From: Catalinimonas alkaloidigena
GTDB lineage: Bacteria > Bacteroidota > Bacteroidia > Cytophagales > Flexibacteraceae
NCBI RefSeq assembly: GCF_900100765.1
Contig: NZ_FNFO01000007.1
Location: 124,001-188,000, forward strand
Direction of reading: 5' to 3'
Length of the DNA stretch: 64,000 nt
Below the pieces are notes generated by a model. It was given only the letters and a program-made list of their open reading frames with translations, ran no database searches and was not told the DNA's origin. The position numbers and the translations under genes are program-made. Positions 25,036 to 35,057 of this stretch are shown here, piece after piece; position 1 is the first letter of the stretch, and each line of letters starts with the position of its first letter.

Positions 25036-28000
25036 ATGCTTGTGCGTACGCTGACCAACCTGTTGTTTCTCCTGAGCCTCCTGCTGTCGGCGGGCGTGAG
25101 GGGACAGACCGCGCCTCACCTGTTCACCCAGTATAAATTTCATCGCCTCAACGAAGCGAACGGACTGACCAACAACATCGTCACCGACATTGTACAAGAC
25201 AGCCTGGGGCAGATCTGGGTCGGTACCGAAGAGGGACTTTTCCGTTACCAGGGCACCAAGTTTCAGCCGTTTCTGAAGGACCGCGAGGACACGAACACCC
25301 TGCCTAACAACTACGTCTGGAAGCTGTTTGTGGACGAACAGAACAACATCTGGACCATGACGGACAATGGGGTGGGGATGTACAGCTACCAGACCGACTG
25401 CATCCGCCGCTTTATGCCGGAGCAGCTGGTGGGTGGCGTCACTTCCATGGCCCGGGCGCCGGACGGCACGCTGTACTTCGGGCGGTACGAGGGCGGCATC
25501 TGGCAGGTACGCGACGGACAGGCGCGGCTGCTTCCGCTGTTCGATCCGGTCAGCCAACAGAACATGAACGGCCTGGGGGTGTTGCACATGAGCATCGCCC
25601 AAAACACGCTGTGGGCGGTGGTGAGCGAGCGGGGGCTTTTGTCCATAGACCTGGCGACAGAGCGGGTGCGCTACCTCAGTGCGCAGGAAATCTGCGGACA
25701 GGAGCGTTTGAAGGTTTTCGACCTCTACGTCGATGCCGAAGCGCGGGTCTGGCTCGGCTCCAACGCGGGCGTGTTTCGGAGCGACCCCAGCCCGACGGGA
25801 GCGGGAGCCTTTCGCCCGGTGCTAACCGATGCGCTGCCCCCGGACGACTACCTGAGCATCTGCCTGGACAACACCGACCAGCTTTGGGTCGGCTCCCGGC
25901 AGCACGGCGTCTACGCCTTTCGGCAACAGCCCGAAGGGACCTACCGCCCTTCGGAGCACTTTGCGCCTTCGTTCGGCGACGATGGTATTTCGCACCGAAC
26001 CATCAGCAAAATTTTTCAGGACGACGAAGGCTTGTTCTGGCTGGGCACGCACAACGGCGGCGTCAACGTATTCAACCCCGAGGGCGAGCTGGTGCGTTTC
26101 CTGACTTATCAATTCTACAATCCGGCGTCGCTGAGCTACCAGAACGTGTGGGGCATGTGCGAAGTCGGCGACGGAACCATCTGGGTCGGGACCGACGGCA
26201 AAGGCATCAACCGGCTGGACCCGAAAACGGGCGTGGTGGACCGCCATTTTCTGCCCGACCTGCAGGACAAAGCCATTCTGTGTTTGATGGAAGACAGCCG
26301 GTCGCGGGTCTGGATCGGGACGTACGCCAACGGCGTCTATCTGTACGACCGCCGTTCCGACCGGCTCAGTACGTTTCGGGTCGGGAGCGAGCATACACAA
26401 CTGCAAGTCAACGACATCCGCGCCTTTTTCGAAACTCCGTCCGGCAAGGTCTACGTGGGCACCAACCAGGACGGACTCTACACATTCGAGGAGGAGACCG
26501 GCCGGCTGGTGCAGGTGGTCGGGTCGGCCGGGCTGGACATCCGCGCCATTACTTCCACCCGCGATCAGCAACTGTGGCTGGGCACCTACGGGCAGGGGTT
26601 GTTGCACTACGACGAGCGGCGCGGCAGCTTCACCAACCACCACTGGGCGCAGCACGACGAATTTGCCAAGGAGGTGATCTTCGACATTTACCGGGACGGC
26701 TCCACGCTCTGGCTGGGCACCCGCCACCACGGCCTGCTGGCCTTCGACACGCAGACGCTGACCTACACCCATTTTGCAGATGTGAAGCGCATCAACGAAA
26801 GCGCCATTTCGGGCGTAACCAAAGATGCGCTGGGCAACCTCTGGATCACGACCAACACCGAAGTCATTGCGTTTGATCCCGTGCAGCGACGCGTCTTTCC
26901 GTTCAGCAGCAACGGGAATTTCCAGACCGGCCACGCCAACTACGGGTCCATTTTCCGGGCCGACGCGGGCTTTGTTGTGGTCGGTGGCATCAACGGCATG
27001 AACCTCTTCTACCCAGAACAACTGTTTCAGACCGAGGTTACGCGGAACGTGGTATTCAACGAACTGAAGATCCTCAACAAAACCGCCAACGCCGTAAACT
27101 CCGATGTGTTTCCAGCCGGGAAAAGCATCTTTCTGACCGACCGGGTCATGCTCGATCACAAAGACAACATCTTCTCCATCGGTTTTTCCATCCCGGGCTT
27201 TAATGTCTCCAAGCAGAACGAAGTGGCCTACCGACTTGAGGGCTACGAAACCGAATGGCAGTACGGGGCCAACGATGCCGCCACCACCTACCGGAACGTG
27301 CCCCCGGGCCACTACACTTTTCAGGTGAAAAACCTGCAGACCGACACCCTTACCCGACAGCTGGCGATTGCCATTGCCCCGCCTTTCTGGCGCACGTGGC
27401 AGGCCTACGGGCTGTATGCGCTGGTGTTGGCCCTGCTGATCTGGTGGTTCAACCGGTTTATGCACAGCCGGATCATCCTGAAACAGAAACTGGCGTTCGA
27501 AAAAGAGTTGCGCGAGAAAGAGCACCACGTGATGCAGGAAAAGCTGCGGTTCTACACGAACTTTTCGCACGAACTCAAAACCCCGCTTACGCTCATACAG
27601 GGACCGGTCAACGACCTGGCCCGCACCATCGAAGACCCCGACCAGCGACAATACCTGCAACTGATCCAGAAGAACACCCGCATTCTGCTCAAGTTCATCG
27701 AACGCATGCTGGAATTCCGGAAGCTGGAAATGAACAAAACCATTCTGAACGTGGGGCGGCACAACCTGACCATTCTGGCCCAGGAAGAGGCCGAGCGGTT
27801 TGCGTACCTGGCCAAAGAAAAGCGCATCAAGTTTGGGTTTTATTGCGAAAGCGAGCTGCATGCCTGGGTCGACCTGGAGAAGATGCAGATCATCCTGAGC
27901 AACCTGCTGTCGAATGCCATCAAGTTTACCGGCGAAGGGAAAGCCATCCATTTCGGCATCGCGCAACACCAGGAGCAACTCGTGATCGAGGTAAAGGACG

Positions 28001-29124
28001 ATGGCGTCGGCATCGAGGCCACCGAAGTCAAAAACATCTTTTCGCCTTTTTACCAGGCGAGTAACTCCGTTGGGGCGGGCGGCACCGGCATCGGGCTGGC
28101 GTTGTGCAAAAGCCTGGTGGAGCTGCACGGCGGCACCATCACCGTCAGGAGCCAGGCCGGCAAGGGGACGCAGTTTCGGGTGCAGCTGCCGCTGGGCAAA
28201 GACCACCTGCTGGAGAAACCGCACGTCCGGTTTGTGGTGACAGATGCGGAGACGCAGGAGGCGCCCCGCTGGGCCGATTCTGAGCAGCAGCTGGCGGCCG
28301 ACGAGTCGGCAGTCAACGATCAGGTGATGCTGGTGGTGGACGACAACCAAGACATTCTGACCTACGTGCATTCGCTGTTCAAAGGAGAATTTCGGGTGAT
28401 TACGGCCGAAAATGGCAAAGAAGCCCTGGAAAAAGCCACGCACCACATTCCGGACCTGATCATCTCGGACATGATGATGCCGGAAATGGACGGGATTGCA
28501 CTCAGCAAGGCGCTGAAGGAAAACATGGCGACGAGCCACATCCCGATCATTCTGCTGACCGCGAAAAATTCCAACCAGGCCAAAATCGACGGATTCGAAA
28601 TCGGCGTCGACGACTACATCACCAAACCTTTCCACTCCGAGCTGCTGCTGGCGCGGGTCAAAAACATCCTGAACAAGAGGAAGTTGCTGGAGCTTAAGTA
28701 CGGTGTCAACGAACTGATGGACCCGGCCACGCGGCAGGGTTCGCGGGAAGAAGATTTTGTGTTGCAGGTAGAAGCCGCCATCCTGGGCATGCTGGAGAAG
28801 GGGACGTTCGAAGTGCCGGAACTATGCCGGGAAATGGGCATGAGCCAAACCTCGCTCTACCGGAAAATTAAAAGCATTGCGGGCGTCTCTACGCAGTTGT
28901 TTATCCGCAAAATTAAAGTAAAACGGGCCGCGCAACTGATGTTGCAGGGGCAAGGGACGATCACAGAAATTGCCTACGCACTCGATTTTGCCGACCTGAA
29001 ATACTTCCGGAAGTGCTTCAAAGAACAGTACCAGATGACGCCCTCCGAATTTATCGCCGCGCATCCGACCGCCGCGCCACCGCAAGACGACCTGATGCAG
29101 GCGTTTCTGGACGTCAAAAAATAG
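25036..29124 (+). CDS. hybrid two-component system regulator (HTCS) of the polysaccharide locus
   Basis: One-protein sensor and transcription activator. 1362 residues. The ATG at 25036 begins the signal/anchor (MLVRTLTNLLFLLSLLLSAG); an upstream TTG is possible. Periplasmic two-component-regulator propeller repeats run to about residue 680 (GQIWVGTEEGLFRYQG, GTIWVGTDGKGINRLD), then a Y_Y_Y domain and a membrane helix (YALVLALLIWWF). Next come HisKA with phospho-acceptor His845 (NFSHELKTPLTLIQG), the HATPase (NLLSNAIKFT, DDGVGIE, GGTGIGLALCKSL), a receiver with Asp1145 (DLIISDMMMPEMDG), and an AraC-type HTH (ITEIAYALDFADLKYFRKCF). It is expected to bind an oligosaccharide and switch on the adjacent locus. 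Confidence 0.95.
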   Translation: MLVRTLTNLLFLLSLLLSAGVRGQTAPHLFTQYKFHRLNEANGLTNNIVTDIVQDSLGQIWVGTEEGLFRYQGTKFQPFLKDREDTNTLPNNYVWKLFVDEQNNIWTMTDNGVGMYSYQTDCIRRFMPEQLVGGVTSMARAPDGTLYFGRYEGGIWQVRDGQARLLPLFDPVSQQNMNGLGVLHMSIAQNTLWAVVSERGLLSIDLATERVRYLSAQEICGQERLKVFDLYVDAEARVWLGSNAGVFRSDPSPTGAGAFRPVLTDALPPDDYLSICLDNTDQLWVGSRQHGVYAFRQQPEGTYRPSEHFAPSFGDDGISHRTISKIFQDDEGLFWLGTHNGGVNVFNPEGELVRFLTYQFYNPASLSYQNVWGMCEVGDGTIWVGTDGKGINRLDPKTGVVDRHFLPDLQDKAILCLMEDSRSRVWIGTYANGVYLYDRRSDRLSTFRVGSEHTQLQVNDIRAFFETPSGKVYVGTNQDGLYTFEEETGRLVQVVGSAGLDIRAITSTRDQQLWLGTYGQGLLHYDERRGSFTNHHWAQHDEFAKEVIFDIYRDGSTLWLGTRHHGLLAFDTQTLTYTHFADVKRINESAISGVTKDALGNLWITTNTEVIAFDPVQRRVFPFSSNGNFQTGHANYGSIFRADAGFVVVGGINGMNLFYPEQLFQTEVTRNVVFNELKILNKTANAVNSDVFPAGKSIFLTDRVMLDHKDNIFSIGFSIPGFNVSKQNEVAYRLEGYETEWQYGANDAATTYRNVPPGHYTFQVKNLQTDTLTRQLAIAIAPPFWRTWQAYGLYALVLALLIWWFNRFMHSRIILKQKLAFEKELREKEHHVMQEKLRFYTNFSHELKTPLTLIQGPVNDLARTIEDPDQRQYLQLIQKNTRILLKFIERMLEFRKLEMNKTILNVGRHNLTILAQEEAERFAYLAKEKRIKFGFYCESELHAWVDLEKMQIILSNLLSNAIKFTGEGKAIHFGIAQHQEQLVIEVKDDGVGIEATEVKNIFSPFYQASNSVGAGGTGIGLALCKSLVELHGGTITVRSQAGKGTQFRVQLPLGKDHLLEKPHVRFVVTDAETQEAPRWADSEQQLAADESAVNDQVMLVVDDNQDILTYVHSLFKGEFRVITAENGKEALEKATHHIPDLIISDMMMPEMDGIALSKALKENMATSHIPIILLTAKNSNQAKIDGFEIGVDDYITKPFHSELLLARVKNILNKRKLLELKYGVNELMDPATRQGSREEDFVLQVEAAILGMLEKGTFEVPELCREMGMSQTSLYRKIKSIAGVSTQLFIRKIKVKRAAQLMLQGQGTITEIAYALDFADLKYFRKCFKEQYQMTPSEFIAAHPTAAPPQDDLMQAFLDVKK

Positions 29125-29165
29125 CCAATTTGCTCCGCCATTGTCCCTTGACTTTATCCCTACCT

Positions 29166-31139
29166 ATGCGCTCTGTTTTGAGAAATCAACCCCTACGCAT
29201 CGCTTGGTGCATCAGTCTGTTCAGTTGGGTGGTGAGCCCCGCAGTTGCCCAGTCGCCTGTGGCGGTAACCAGCCCCGACGGTCTGTTGAACGTGACCATC
29301 ACGACGGAGGGCGGCCGTCCTTCTTATACGGTACAGTACCGTGAGATTACTTTTGTGGAGGCGTCGCCACTGGGACTCAAAACGTCGATCGGCGACTTTA
29401 CCAGCGCGTTGCAACCGGTGGGGCACCACACGACTCCGCTGCGCGAGACCTACACGCTGACCAAGGCCAAGGTGAGTCGGGTCGATTACGAAGCCAACGA
29501 ACTGGTCTACCAGTTGATCAATCCTGCGCAGGATACCCTGCACCTGGTGTTCCGGGTGAGCAACCACGATGTCGCTTTTGCCTATCGGCTCACCACCAAA
29601 GCCCGGGTCACCAACGTGCTGGTGGAAGAAGAAGCGACCGGTTTTGACCTGCCCGCTGGCACTACGACGTTCCTCACGCCACAGGCCCCTCCCATGACGG
29701 GCTGGGAAAAAACCAAGCCCAGTTACGAAGAAGAATACACATACGACGAGCCCGTGGGCACGCCCTCCAAATACGGCGTGGGCTACACGTTCCCGGCGCT
29801 TTTCAAGGTGGGCGACCACGGCTGGGTGCTGATTTCCGAGACGGGCGTAGACAGTCGGTACGTCGGGTCGCGCCTGGGCGAGGGCACCCGCGAGGGATTT
29901 TACCCCCTCAGGTTTCCGCAGCCCGGCGAAAACAACGGCATCGGTGGCACCTCTGCGGCGATGGCCATGCCGGCCCACACCCCGTGGCGCACCCTTACCG
30001 TCGGCGAGACGCTCCAACCCATTGTGGAAACGACCGTGGCCTTCGACGTGGTAACACCGCGCTACGAGGCAACACGTTCGTACGAAATGGGGCGTGCCAC
30101 CTGGAGCTGGATCGTCTGGCAGGACAACAGCATCAACTACGACGATCAGGTAAAATTCATCGACCTGGCCGCCGACCTCCGGTTCGAGTACGTGCTCATC
30201 GACAACTGGTGGGACCGGAACATCGGGCGCGACCGCATGGAGGCGCTGGTGGCCTATGCCGCTTCCAAAAACGTGGGGGTGCTGCTCTGGTACAATTCCA
30301 ACGGCTATTGGAACGATGCGCCTCAAACGCCGCAGGATTGCATGAACACTGCCCTGGCCCGCAAAAAGGAGATGGCCTGGCTACAGCGCATCGGGGTGAA
30401 GGGACTCAAAGTCGACTTTTTCGGGGGCGACAAACAGCCGACGCTGCAACTGTACGAGGACATTCTGGCCGATGCCAATGCCTACGGACTGACCATTACG
30501 TTTCACGGCTGCACCCTGCCCCGGGGGTGGGAGCGGATGTACCCCAATTTTGTCACCGCCGAAGCGGTGCTGGCGTCCGAAAACCTGATTTTTCAACAGC
30601 GAGCCTCCGACCTGCACGCCTACCACGCCACCATTCTGCCCTTTACCCGCAACACCGTAGCGGCCATGGATTTTGCGCCGGTGTTTTTTAACAAGCGCCT
30701 GACCCGCGACCAACAGGGCGGATCGATTCGGCGCACCACCGACGCCTTCGAAATGGCAACGGCAGTGCTTTACAGCTCGCCGGTGCAACACTTCGGCATC
30801 ACGCCCAACAACCTGGACGAGCAGCCGGATTACGTGCTGGATTTCCTGCGGGAGGTCCCCACCGTGTGGGACGAAACCGTGTTTGTCGAGGGCTATCCGG
30901 GCCAGCATTGCGTCATGGCCCGCCGCAAGGGAATGCGGTGGTACGTGGTCGCCGTGAACGGCGAAAAACGCGCCAAGCAACTGACGGTATCGTTGCCCAT
31001 GCTGGCCGGTCGGGAAGTACAACTTTTGTATGATGAGAAAGGCCGCACCGCCGGTTTTGCCACCAAAAAAGTAGGCAGCAACGGTCGTTTCAAGCTCTCG
31101 CTCCTGCCAGAAGGGGGCGCGGTCATTGTAGCTCCCTAG
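29166..31139 (+). CDS. glycoside hydrolase family 97, retaining alpha-galactosidase type
   Basis: 657 residues from the ATG at 29166; signal peptide ending near SPAVAQ. Beta-supersandwich N-terminal domain (SPDGLLNVTITTEGGRPSYTV), then a TIM barrel (EYVLIDNWWDR, VLLWYNSNGYWND) and a C-terminal beta domain. GH97 contains inverting alpha-glucosidases (SusB) and retaining alpha-galactosidases. Asp417 in GVKGLKVDFFGGD sits where the retaining enzymes carry their nucleophile, so a retaining alpha-galactosidase is favoured, which fits a galactose-containing substrate. The gene starts 41 bp after the regulator and closes the plus-strand locus. Confidence 0.9.
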   Translation: MRSVLRNQPLRIAWCISLFSWVVSPAVAQSPVAVTSPDGLLNVTITTEGGRPSYTVQYREITFVEASPLGLKTSIGDFTSALQPVGHHTTPLRETYTLTKAKVSRVDYEANELVYQLINPAQDTLHLVFRVSNHDVAFAYRLTTKARVTNVLVEEEATGFDLPAGTTTFLTPQAPPMTGWEKTKPSYEEEYTYDEPVGTPSKYGVGYTFPALFKVGDHGWVLISETGVDSRYVGSRLGEGTREGFYPLRFPQPGENNGIGGTSAAMAMPAHTPWRTLTVGETLQPIVETTVAFDVVTPRYEATRSYEMGRATWSWIVWQDNSINYDDQVKFIDLAADLRFEYVLIDNWWDRNIGRDRMEALVAYAASKNVGVLLWYNSNGYWNDAPQTPQDCMNTALARKKEMAWLQRIGVKGLKVDFFGGDKQPTLQLYEDILADANAYGLTITFHGCTLPRGWERMYPNFVTAEAVLASENLIFQQRASDLHAYHATILPFTRNTVAAMDFAPVFFNKRLTRDQQGGSIRRTTDAFEMATAVLYSSPVQHFGITPNNLDEQPDYVLDFLREVPTVWDETVFVEGYPGQHCVMARRKGMRWYVVAVNGEKRAKQLTVSLPMLAGREVQLLYDEKGRTAGFATKKVGSNGRFKLSLLPEGGAVIVAP

Positions 31140-31147
31140 CGGGCGGC

Positions 31148-31621
31148 TCAGTCTTGCTGCGCGACCGTGGGCAGGTCGCTCTGTAGCTCGTCGAGGGCCT
31201 CTTCCAGTTCCTTGAGCGACTTTTCCATCCGACGCTGGAGGCGGTCGTAATCCTCGGGTTTCCGGCGGCGCACTTCCGTGAGTTGATCGTCGACGCGCAC
31301 ACGGGCCTGTTCGAGTTTGGTAATGGCGGCATTGACGTCCTGCTGGCCGGTCGAGGTGCCTCCGGCGTTGGCCTCTTTCAATTGATCGATTTTAGCGTTG
31401 ATGGATTTGATGCTGTCCTGCAGCACTTGAATGCCATAGGCGTGCCGGTCTTCCAGATAATCGGCCTGTGTTTCAAGGGCGTCCTCCAGTTCTTCCCGGA
31501 CGTTTTGCAGGGCTTTACGCGCTTTGGCCGTCTGTTTCTGCACGTCGTCGCGCGAGGTCTCCGAATGGCAGCCGGTAAGTAGAAAAAGAGAAAGGAAAAT
31601 ATAAAAGAAGAAAGATTTCAT
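31148..31621 (-). CDS. coiled-coil lipoprotein, unknown function
   Basis: 157 residues. Lipobox FLLTGCHSE gives an acylated Cys near residue 18. Almost the entire mature chain is heptad-rich and charged (KARKALQNVREELEDALETQ, EKSLKELEEALDELQSDL), so a long helical coiled coil is likely. Family not recognised. It is convergent with the GH97 gene (9 bp between stops) and unlikely to belong to the polysaccharide locus. A periplasmic structural or adaptor role is only a guess. Confidence 0.75.
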   Translation of the reverse strand: MKSFFFYIFLSLFLLTGCHSETSRDDVQKQTAKARKALQNVREELEDALETQADYLEDRHAYGIQVLQDSIKSINAKIDQLKEANAGGTSTGQQDVNAAITKLEQARVRVDDQLTEVRRRKPEDYDRLQRRMEKSLKELEEALDELQSDLPTVAQQD

Positions 31622-31700
31622 GTACTCGTTTTTCTTTTCCTTACGGAATCTGTTGCCAACGAGTTCGTCCTAAACTCTGCGGGGTGGGGTCGGTCCCGCG

Positions 31701-32129
31701 CTACTCTTTCGTGAACTTTCGGGTATAGTAGTTCTGCTCGTCCCACACTTCCACAAAGTAGAGGCCGCGGGGCAAGGCGGCGATCGGCACCCGGAGTGCG
31801 TTGCCGTCGGCGGTTTGGGTGGTTTCGCGTACGACCTTGCCCGACGGACCGATGAGCCGCAGCCGTACGGTTCCGCCAGCCGTAAAGCCTCCGCTGAGGG
31901 TCAGTTCGTGGGTAGCCGGGTTGGGATACAGTTGCAACAGTGCCGGGGAAAAGGCGGTCTGGCGCGGTTCGGCCAGCGTATCGGGCGGAACCACTCCGGC
32001 TTCGCGAGTGCGCAGGGCCGTCACCGTGTCGGCGAGTGCGAAGGTCCCGTCGGGCCGGTGGGCGTCGTCGGGCTGGGCCTTTCCGGAGAACGCCAGCAGC
32101 CAGCAAACAAAAAAGAGGAACCGTTTCAT
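31701..32129 (-). CDS. small secreted protein with type A T9SS sorting domain
   Basis: 142 residues: a signal peptide (MKRFLFFVCWLLAFSGKAQ), a short low-complexity linker of about 45 residues, then a complete type A sorting domain (LLQLYPNPATHELTLSGGF, GLYFVEVWDEQNYYTRKFTKE). Almost nothing remains as cargo between signal and tail. That is unusual, because such tails normally follow large domains. It may be a truncated relic of a larger exported protein or a genuine mini-protein. It lies between two lipoprotein genes on the same strand. Confidence 0.78.
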   Translation of the reverse strand: MKRFLFFVCWLLAFSGKAQPDDAHRPDGTFALADTVTALRTREAGVVPPDTLAEPRQTAFSPALLQLYPNPATHELTLSGGFTAGGTVRLRLIGPSGKVVRETTQTADGNALRVPIAALPRGLYFVEVWDEQNYYTRKFTKE

Positions 32130-32221
32130 AACCTACAGGAACTGGATAGAAGCCGAAAACGGGCGAAGGTTTAAGCATCCTTCCCCAAATGTTCAGGGAA
32201 GGATGCACGAGACGAGATAGA

Positions 32222-34285
32222 TTACTCTTGGATGCTGCCGCTGGTGTTGTTGGCGAACGTAACGGTGGCGTCGCTGGTCAACGTGCAGTTCTGCTGCACA
32301 ATGATGCCCCAGCCTTTGCTGTCGCTGATCTTGCTGTTCGACACTTTCAGTTGGGCCTGCGCGAAGCCGTACAAGCCGATGTTGGCCAGCAGATCTGACC
32401 CGAAACCCGGGAAATTTTTCGAACCTCCGTACGAGACTTCGGCGTGGGTCAGTTCGTTCAAGGGGCTCGACGAGCGAACCAGAATGCCACGCCAGTAGCC
32501 TTTGGTGCGGTTTTTTCCGGTAAAGACGATCTGCTGGGCCGCCGTTCCTTTGGCGACCAGCGAGCCTTCGGGCGTGATTTCCAGGTAACGGTCGGCCGCG
32601 AATTCGAAGACGGCGCCCGGCTGAATGGTCACGGCCTTGTTGATGATCACGTCACCGGTCACCAGGTACGAAGCGCCGTCGGTAAAGGCGGGCCAGGTAG
32701 CATCCGCCGCATTTTCTTCATTGGCCTTCGAGGCGTAAATCTCCACGCCATCGTAGCCGTTGCTGCCCTTGAATTGCGAGGCCGCGTCCAGCATGCCCAC
32801 GTTCTGCGCATCCGTCAGCAGTGCCGATTTGGCGCTGTGGTGAATCGTGTTGGCTTCGAACTGTTCCAACACGCTACCCAGCGGGATAAACATGCCATAA
32901 CCGCCGCTGTGCGCAATGGTGGTGTGCGCTAGCTTCAGGTGGCTCTTCGTGAAGTTGTATAGCGAAAGCGCCGTCGGGTAGTCGGAGCCGATGCCCGGAA
33001 AGTTTTTGCCGCCGGCGTATTCCAGATCGACGTAGTTCAGTTCGTTCAGAGAGCTGGTTGACCGCACCAGAATGCCGCGCCAGAAACCTGCCGTTTTGTT
33101 GCGCCCCGAGAAGGTAATGTGCTTGTCGGCCGTGCCTTTGGCAATCAGGTAGCCGTTGTCGTCCACGAGCAGCATCTTGTCGGCTTTGAACTCGAACGTA
33201 GCGCCCGGCTCGATGCGCAACCCGCTTTTGACGTTCAGGTCTTCGCTGATCAGGTACTTGGAACCGTCGCTGAAGGCCGGCCATACGGCCTCTTCCTGGC
33301 CTTCTTCCATATTCCCGAAAATCTCAATACCGTCGAAGCCGTTGCCTCCCGTGAAGCTGGAAGCCGCGTCGAGCTTGCCCAGCTGGTTGATGGTCAGGTA
33401 CAGGCTTGTGCCGGCCAGGTTGCGGAACTGGTTCTTTTCAAAGGCCGCAAGCGTTGTGTTCTGAAAGACCAGCATGCCGTAGCCTTTGCCGTCCGTGATC
33501 AGCGTATTTTTAAGGCTCAGCGAAGGGGAGCCGAACGGGTACAGCGCCAGCGAGGCCGGAAGCGTTGACCCAATGCCCGGGATGTTTTTGCCCCCGGCGT
33601 GGCGGATCTCGGCGTAGTCGAGGCTGTTGAGGGCGCTTGCTGATTTCACGGTGATGCCCCGCCACGAACCGGCGGTTGCCTCTTTCCCCACAAAGACGAT
33701 TTTTTTGTCGGCCGTTCCGTTGGCCACCAGCGAACCGTTCTCTTCGATGCTGAGGTACTTGTCGGCCACCACCTGAATCGTCACGCCCGGGTCGATCGTT
33801 AGTTTGGCCTGCATCAATACGTCGCCTTTCATAAAATAATCGGGCAGATTCGGGTCAGACACGCGATCCACCAGGTGCAGGTCGGTCTCGTACGTGCCTT
33901 CCAGTTCGGTAGGGGCGGTGCTGGCGTCAGTCACCGTTACGACTACTTTGTCTTTGGCGGCCTGGTTGTCGGGATTGGTGACGGTCAGCTCCGCTTCGTA
34001 TTCGCCGGGCAAGTCGCCTACGAACGTGGGTTGCGCCGTGGTGGGGTTCGTTAAGGTGGCCACGCTGCCTGCCGGTTTCTTCGTGAAAGACCACAGGTAC
34101 GTGAGGGTGCGGTTTTCGCTGTCTTTGGAAGCGCGTCCGTCCAGCGTAACGGTCGTGCCTTGGGCAGCCGTCTGGTCTGCACCGGCGTTAGCGGTTACCG
34201 AGGTCTGCGGAGTGGGGTCAGGTTTTTCTGTACAGGCCGCCAGCAGGGCCAGCAGCAGTAAGGGAAAAGAAAAAATGCGTTTCAT
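32222..34285 (-). CDS. lipoprotein with PKD domain and three right-handed beta-helix modules
   Basis: 687 residues from the ATG at 34285 (lipobox LLALLAACTEKPD). A PKD-like domain comes first (TANAGADQTAAQGTTVTLDG, TLTYLWSFTKKPAGS). Three repeats of about 180 residues follow, each with the signatures YLSIEENGSLVANGTADKKI or equivalent, SWRGI..(V)KS(A/S)S(A)LN.L.YAEI..AGGKN(I/F)PGIG, and GYGM(L)VFQN. These are parallel beta-helix sequences of the kind seen in surface proteins. The three modules look like internal duplications. Probably surface-exposed; ligand unknown. Confidence 0.82.
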   Translation of the reverse strand: MKRIFSFPLLLLALLAACTEKPDPTPQTSVTANAGADQTAAQGTTVTLDGRASKDSENRTLTYLWSFTKKPAGSVATLTNPTTAQPTFVGDLPGEYEAELTVTNPDNQAAKDKVVVTVTDASTAPTELEGTYETDLHLVDRVSDPNLPDYFMKGDVLMQAKLTIDPGVTIQVVADKYLSIEENGSLVANGTADKKIVFVGKEATAGSWRGITVKSASALNSLDYAEIRHAGGKNIPGIGSTLPASLALYPFGSPSLSLKNTLITDGKGYGMLVFQNTTLAAFEKNQFRNLAGTSLYLTINQLGKLDAASSFTGGNGFDGIEIFGNMEEGQEEAVWPAFSDGSKYLISEDLNVKSGLRIEPGATFEFKADKMLLVDDNGYLIAKGTADKHITFSGRNKTAGFWRGILVRSTSSLNELNYVDLEYAGGKNFPGIGSDYPTALSLYNFTKSHLKLAHTTIAHSGGYGMFIPLGSVLEQFEANTIHHSAKSALLTDAQNVGMLDAASQFKGSNGYDGVEIYASKANEENAADATWPAFTDGASYLVTGDVIINKAVTIQPGAVFEFAADRYLEITPEGSLVAKGTAAQQIVFTGKNRTKGYWRGILVRSSSPLNELTHAEVSYGGSKNFPGFGSDLLANIGLYGFAQAQLKVSNSKISDSKGWGIIVQQNCTLTSDATVTFANNTSGSIQE

Positions 34286-34475
34286 GGAAATGGGCATAAC
34301 GGGGTTAAAAGATGCACCAAAGGTAGAGGGCCACTGGGCCGTCCATCTTGTAAAAAGACGACGTGAAGCGAGGCCTTACCAGCAGGAGAATCGCCCCGAA
34401 GATTTTGTGTATCTTGAAACTTTATGCGCCGGGTTGTGACTTTTCGAAGAAGACCGGATTAAAGCTAGCGTAACT

Positions 34476-35057
34476 GTGAACAAGATGATTTTGACCCTGC
34501 CACGTACTTTCCAGTTTCAGGAGGCGACGCTTCCCGGAGAGGCGCAGCTGATTGCGGAAGCCAAGCGCAACCCGGCCCGGTTCGAAGTGCTCTACAACCG
34601 GCACTACGAAACCATCTTCAACTACCTCTACCGCCGGACCAGCGACGAGGACCTGGCGGCCGACCTGACGTCGCAGACCTTTCTGAAAGCGATGCTGAAC
34701 CTGGGCCGTTACGAGTACCGCGGCATTCCTTTTTTGGCGTGGCTGTACCGCATTGCGGGCAACGAAATCAAGAAACATTACCGGAAAAGCGGGCAGGCGC
34801 AGGTCTTCAGCCTAGAAGTGTCGTCGTTGGCCAAGTGGCTTCCCGACGAAGAAACGGCCGATACGGAAGAAAAACTACAGCAGCTGGCGGGCTACCTGGA
34901 GCGCCTTGCCGAAGACGAGGTGCTGATTTTGCAACTGCGGTTTTTTGAAGAAAAATCGTTTCAGGAAATCGCGTACATTATGGACATCGGCGAAAGTGCC
35001 GCCAAGATGCGTGTGTACCGCACGCTAACGAAGTTGAAACGTTTTTTTGAGCGATGA
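34476..35057 (+). CDS. ECF-family RNA polymerase sigma factor
   Basis: 193 residues from a GTG at 34476 (an ATG at 34485 is also possible). Region 2: FEVLYNRHYETIFNYLYRRT, then DLTSQTFLKAMLNLGRYEYRG and FLAWLYRIAGNEIKKHYRK. Region 4: ILQLRFFEEKSFQEIAYIMD, then IGESAAKMRVYRTLTKLKRF. These are the sigma2 and sigma4 domains of extracytoplasmic-function sigma factors. The next gene overlaps its stop by 4 bp, the usual arrangement with a membrane-bound partner. It is divergent from the beta-helix lipoprotein gene. Confidence 0.92.
   Translation: MNKMILTLPRTFQFQEATLPGEAQLIAEAKRNPARFEVLYNRHYETIFNYLYRRTSDEDLAADLTSQTFLKAMLNLGRYEYRGIPFLAWLYRIAGNEIKKHYRKSGQAQVFSLEVSSLAKWLPDEETADTEEKLQQLAGYLERLAEDEVLILQLRFFEEKSFQEIAYIMDIGESAAKMRVYRTLTKLKRFFER

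Noticed and set aside
25822-28635. 937-residue open frame on the minus strand
   Set aside because: Antisense shadow of the HTCS regulator gene; same low-complexity character.
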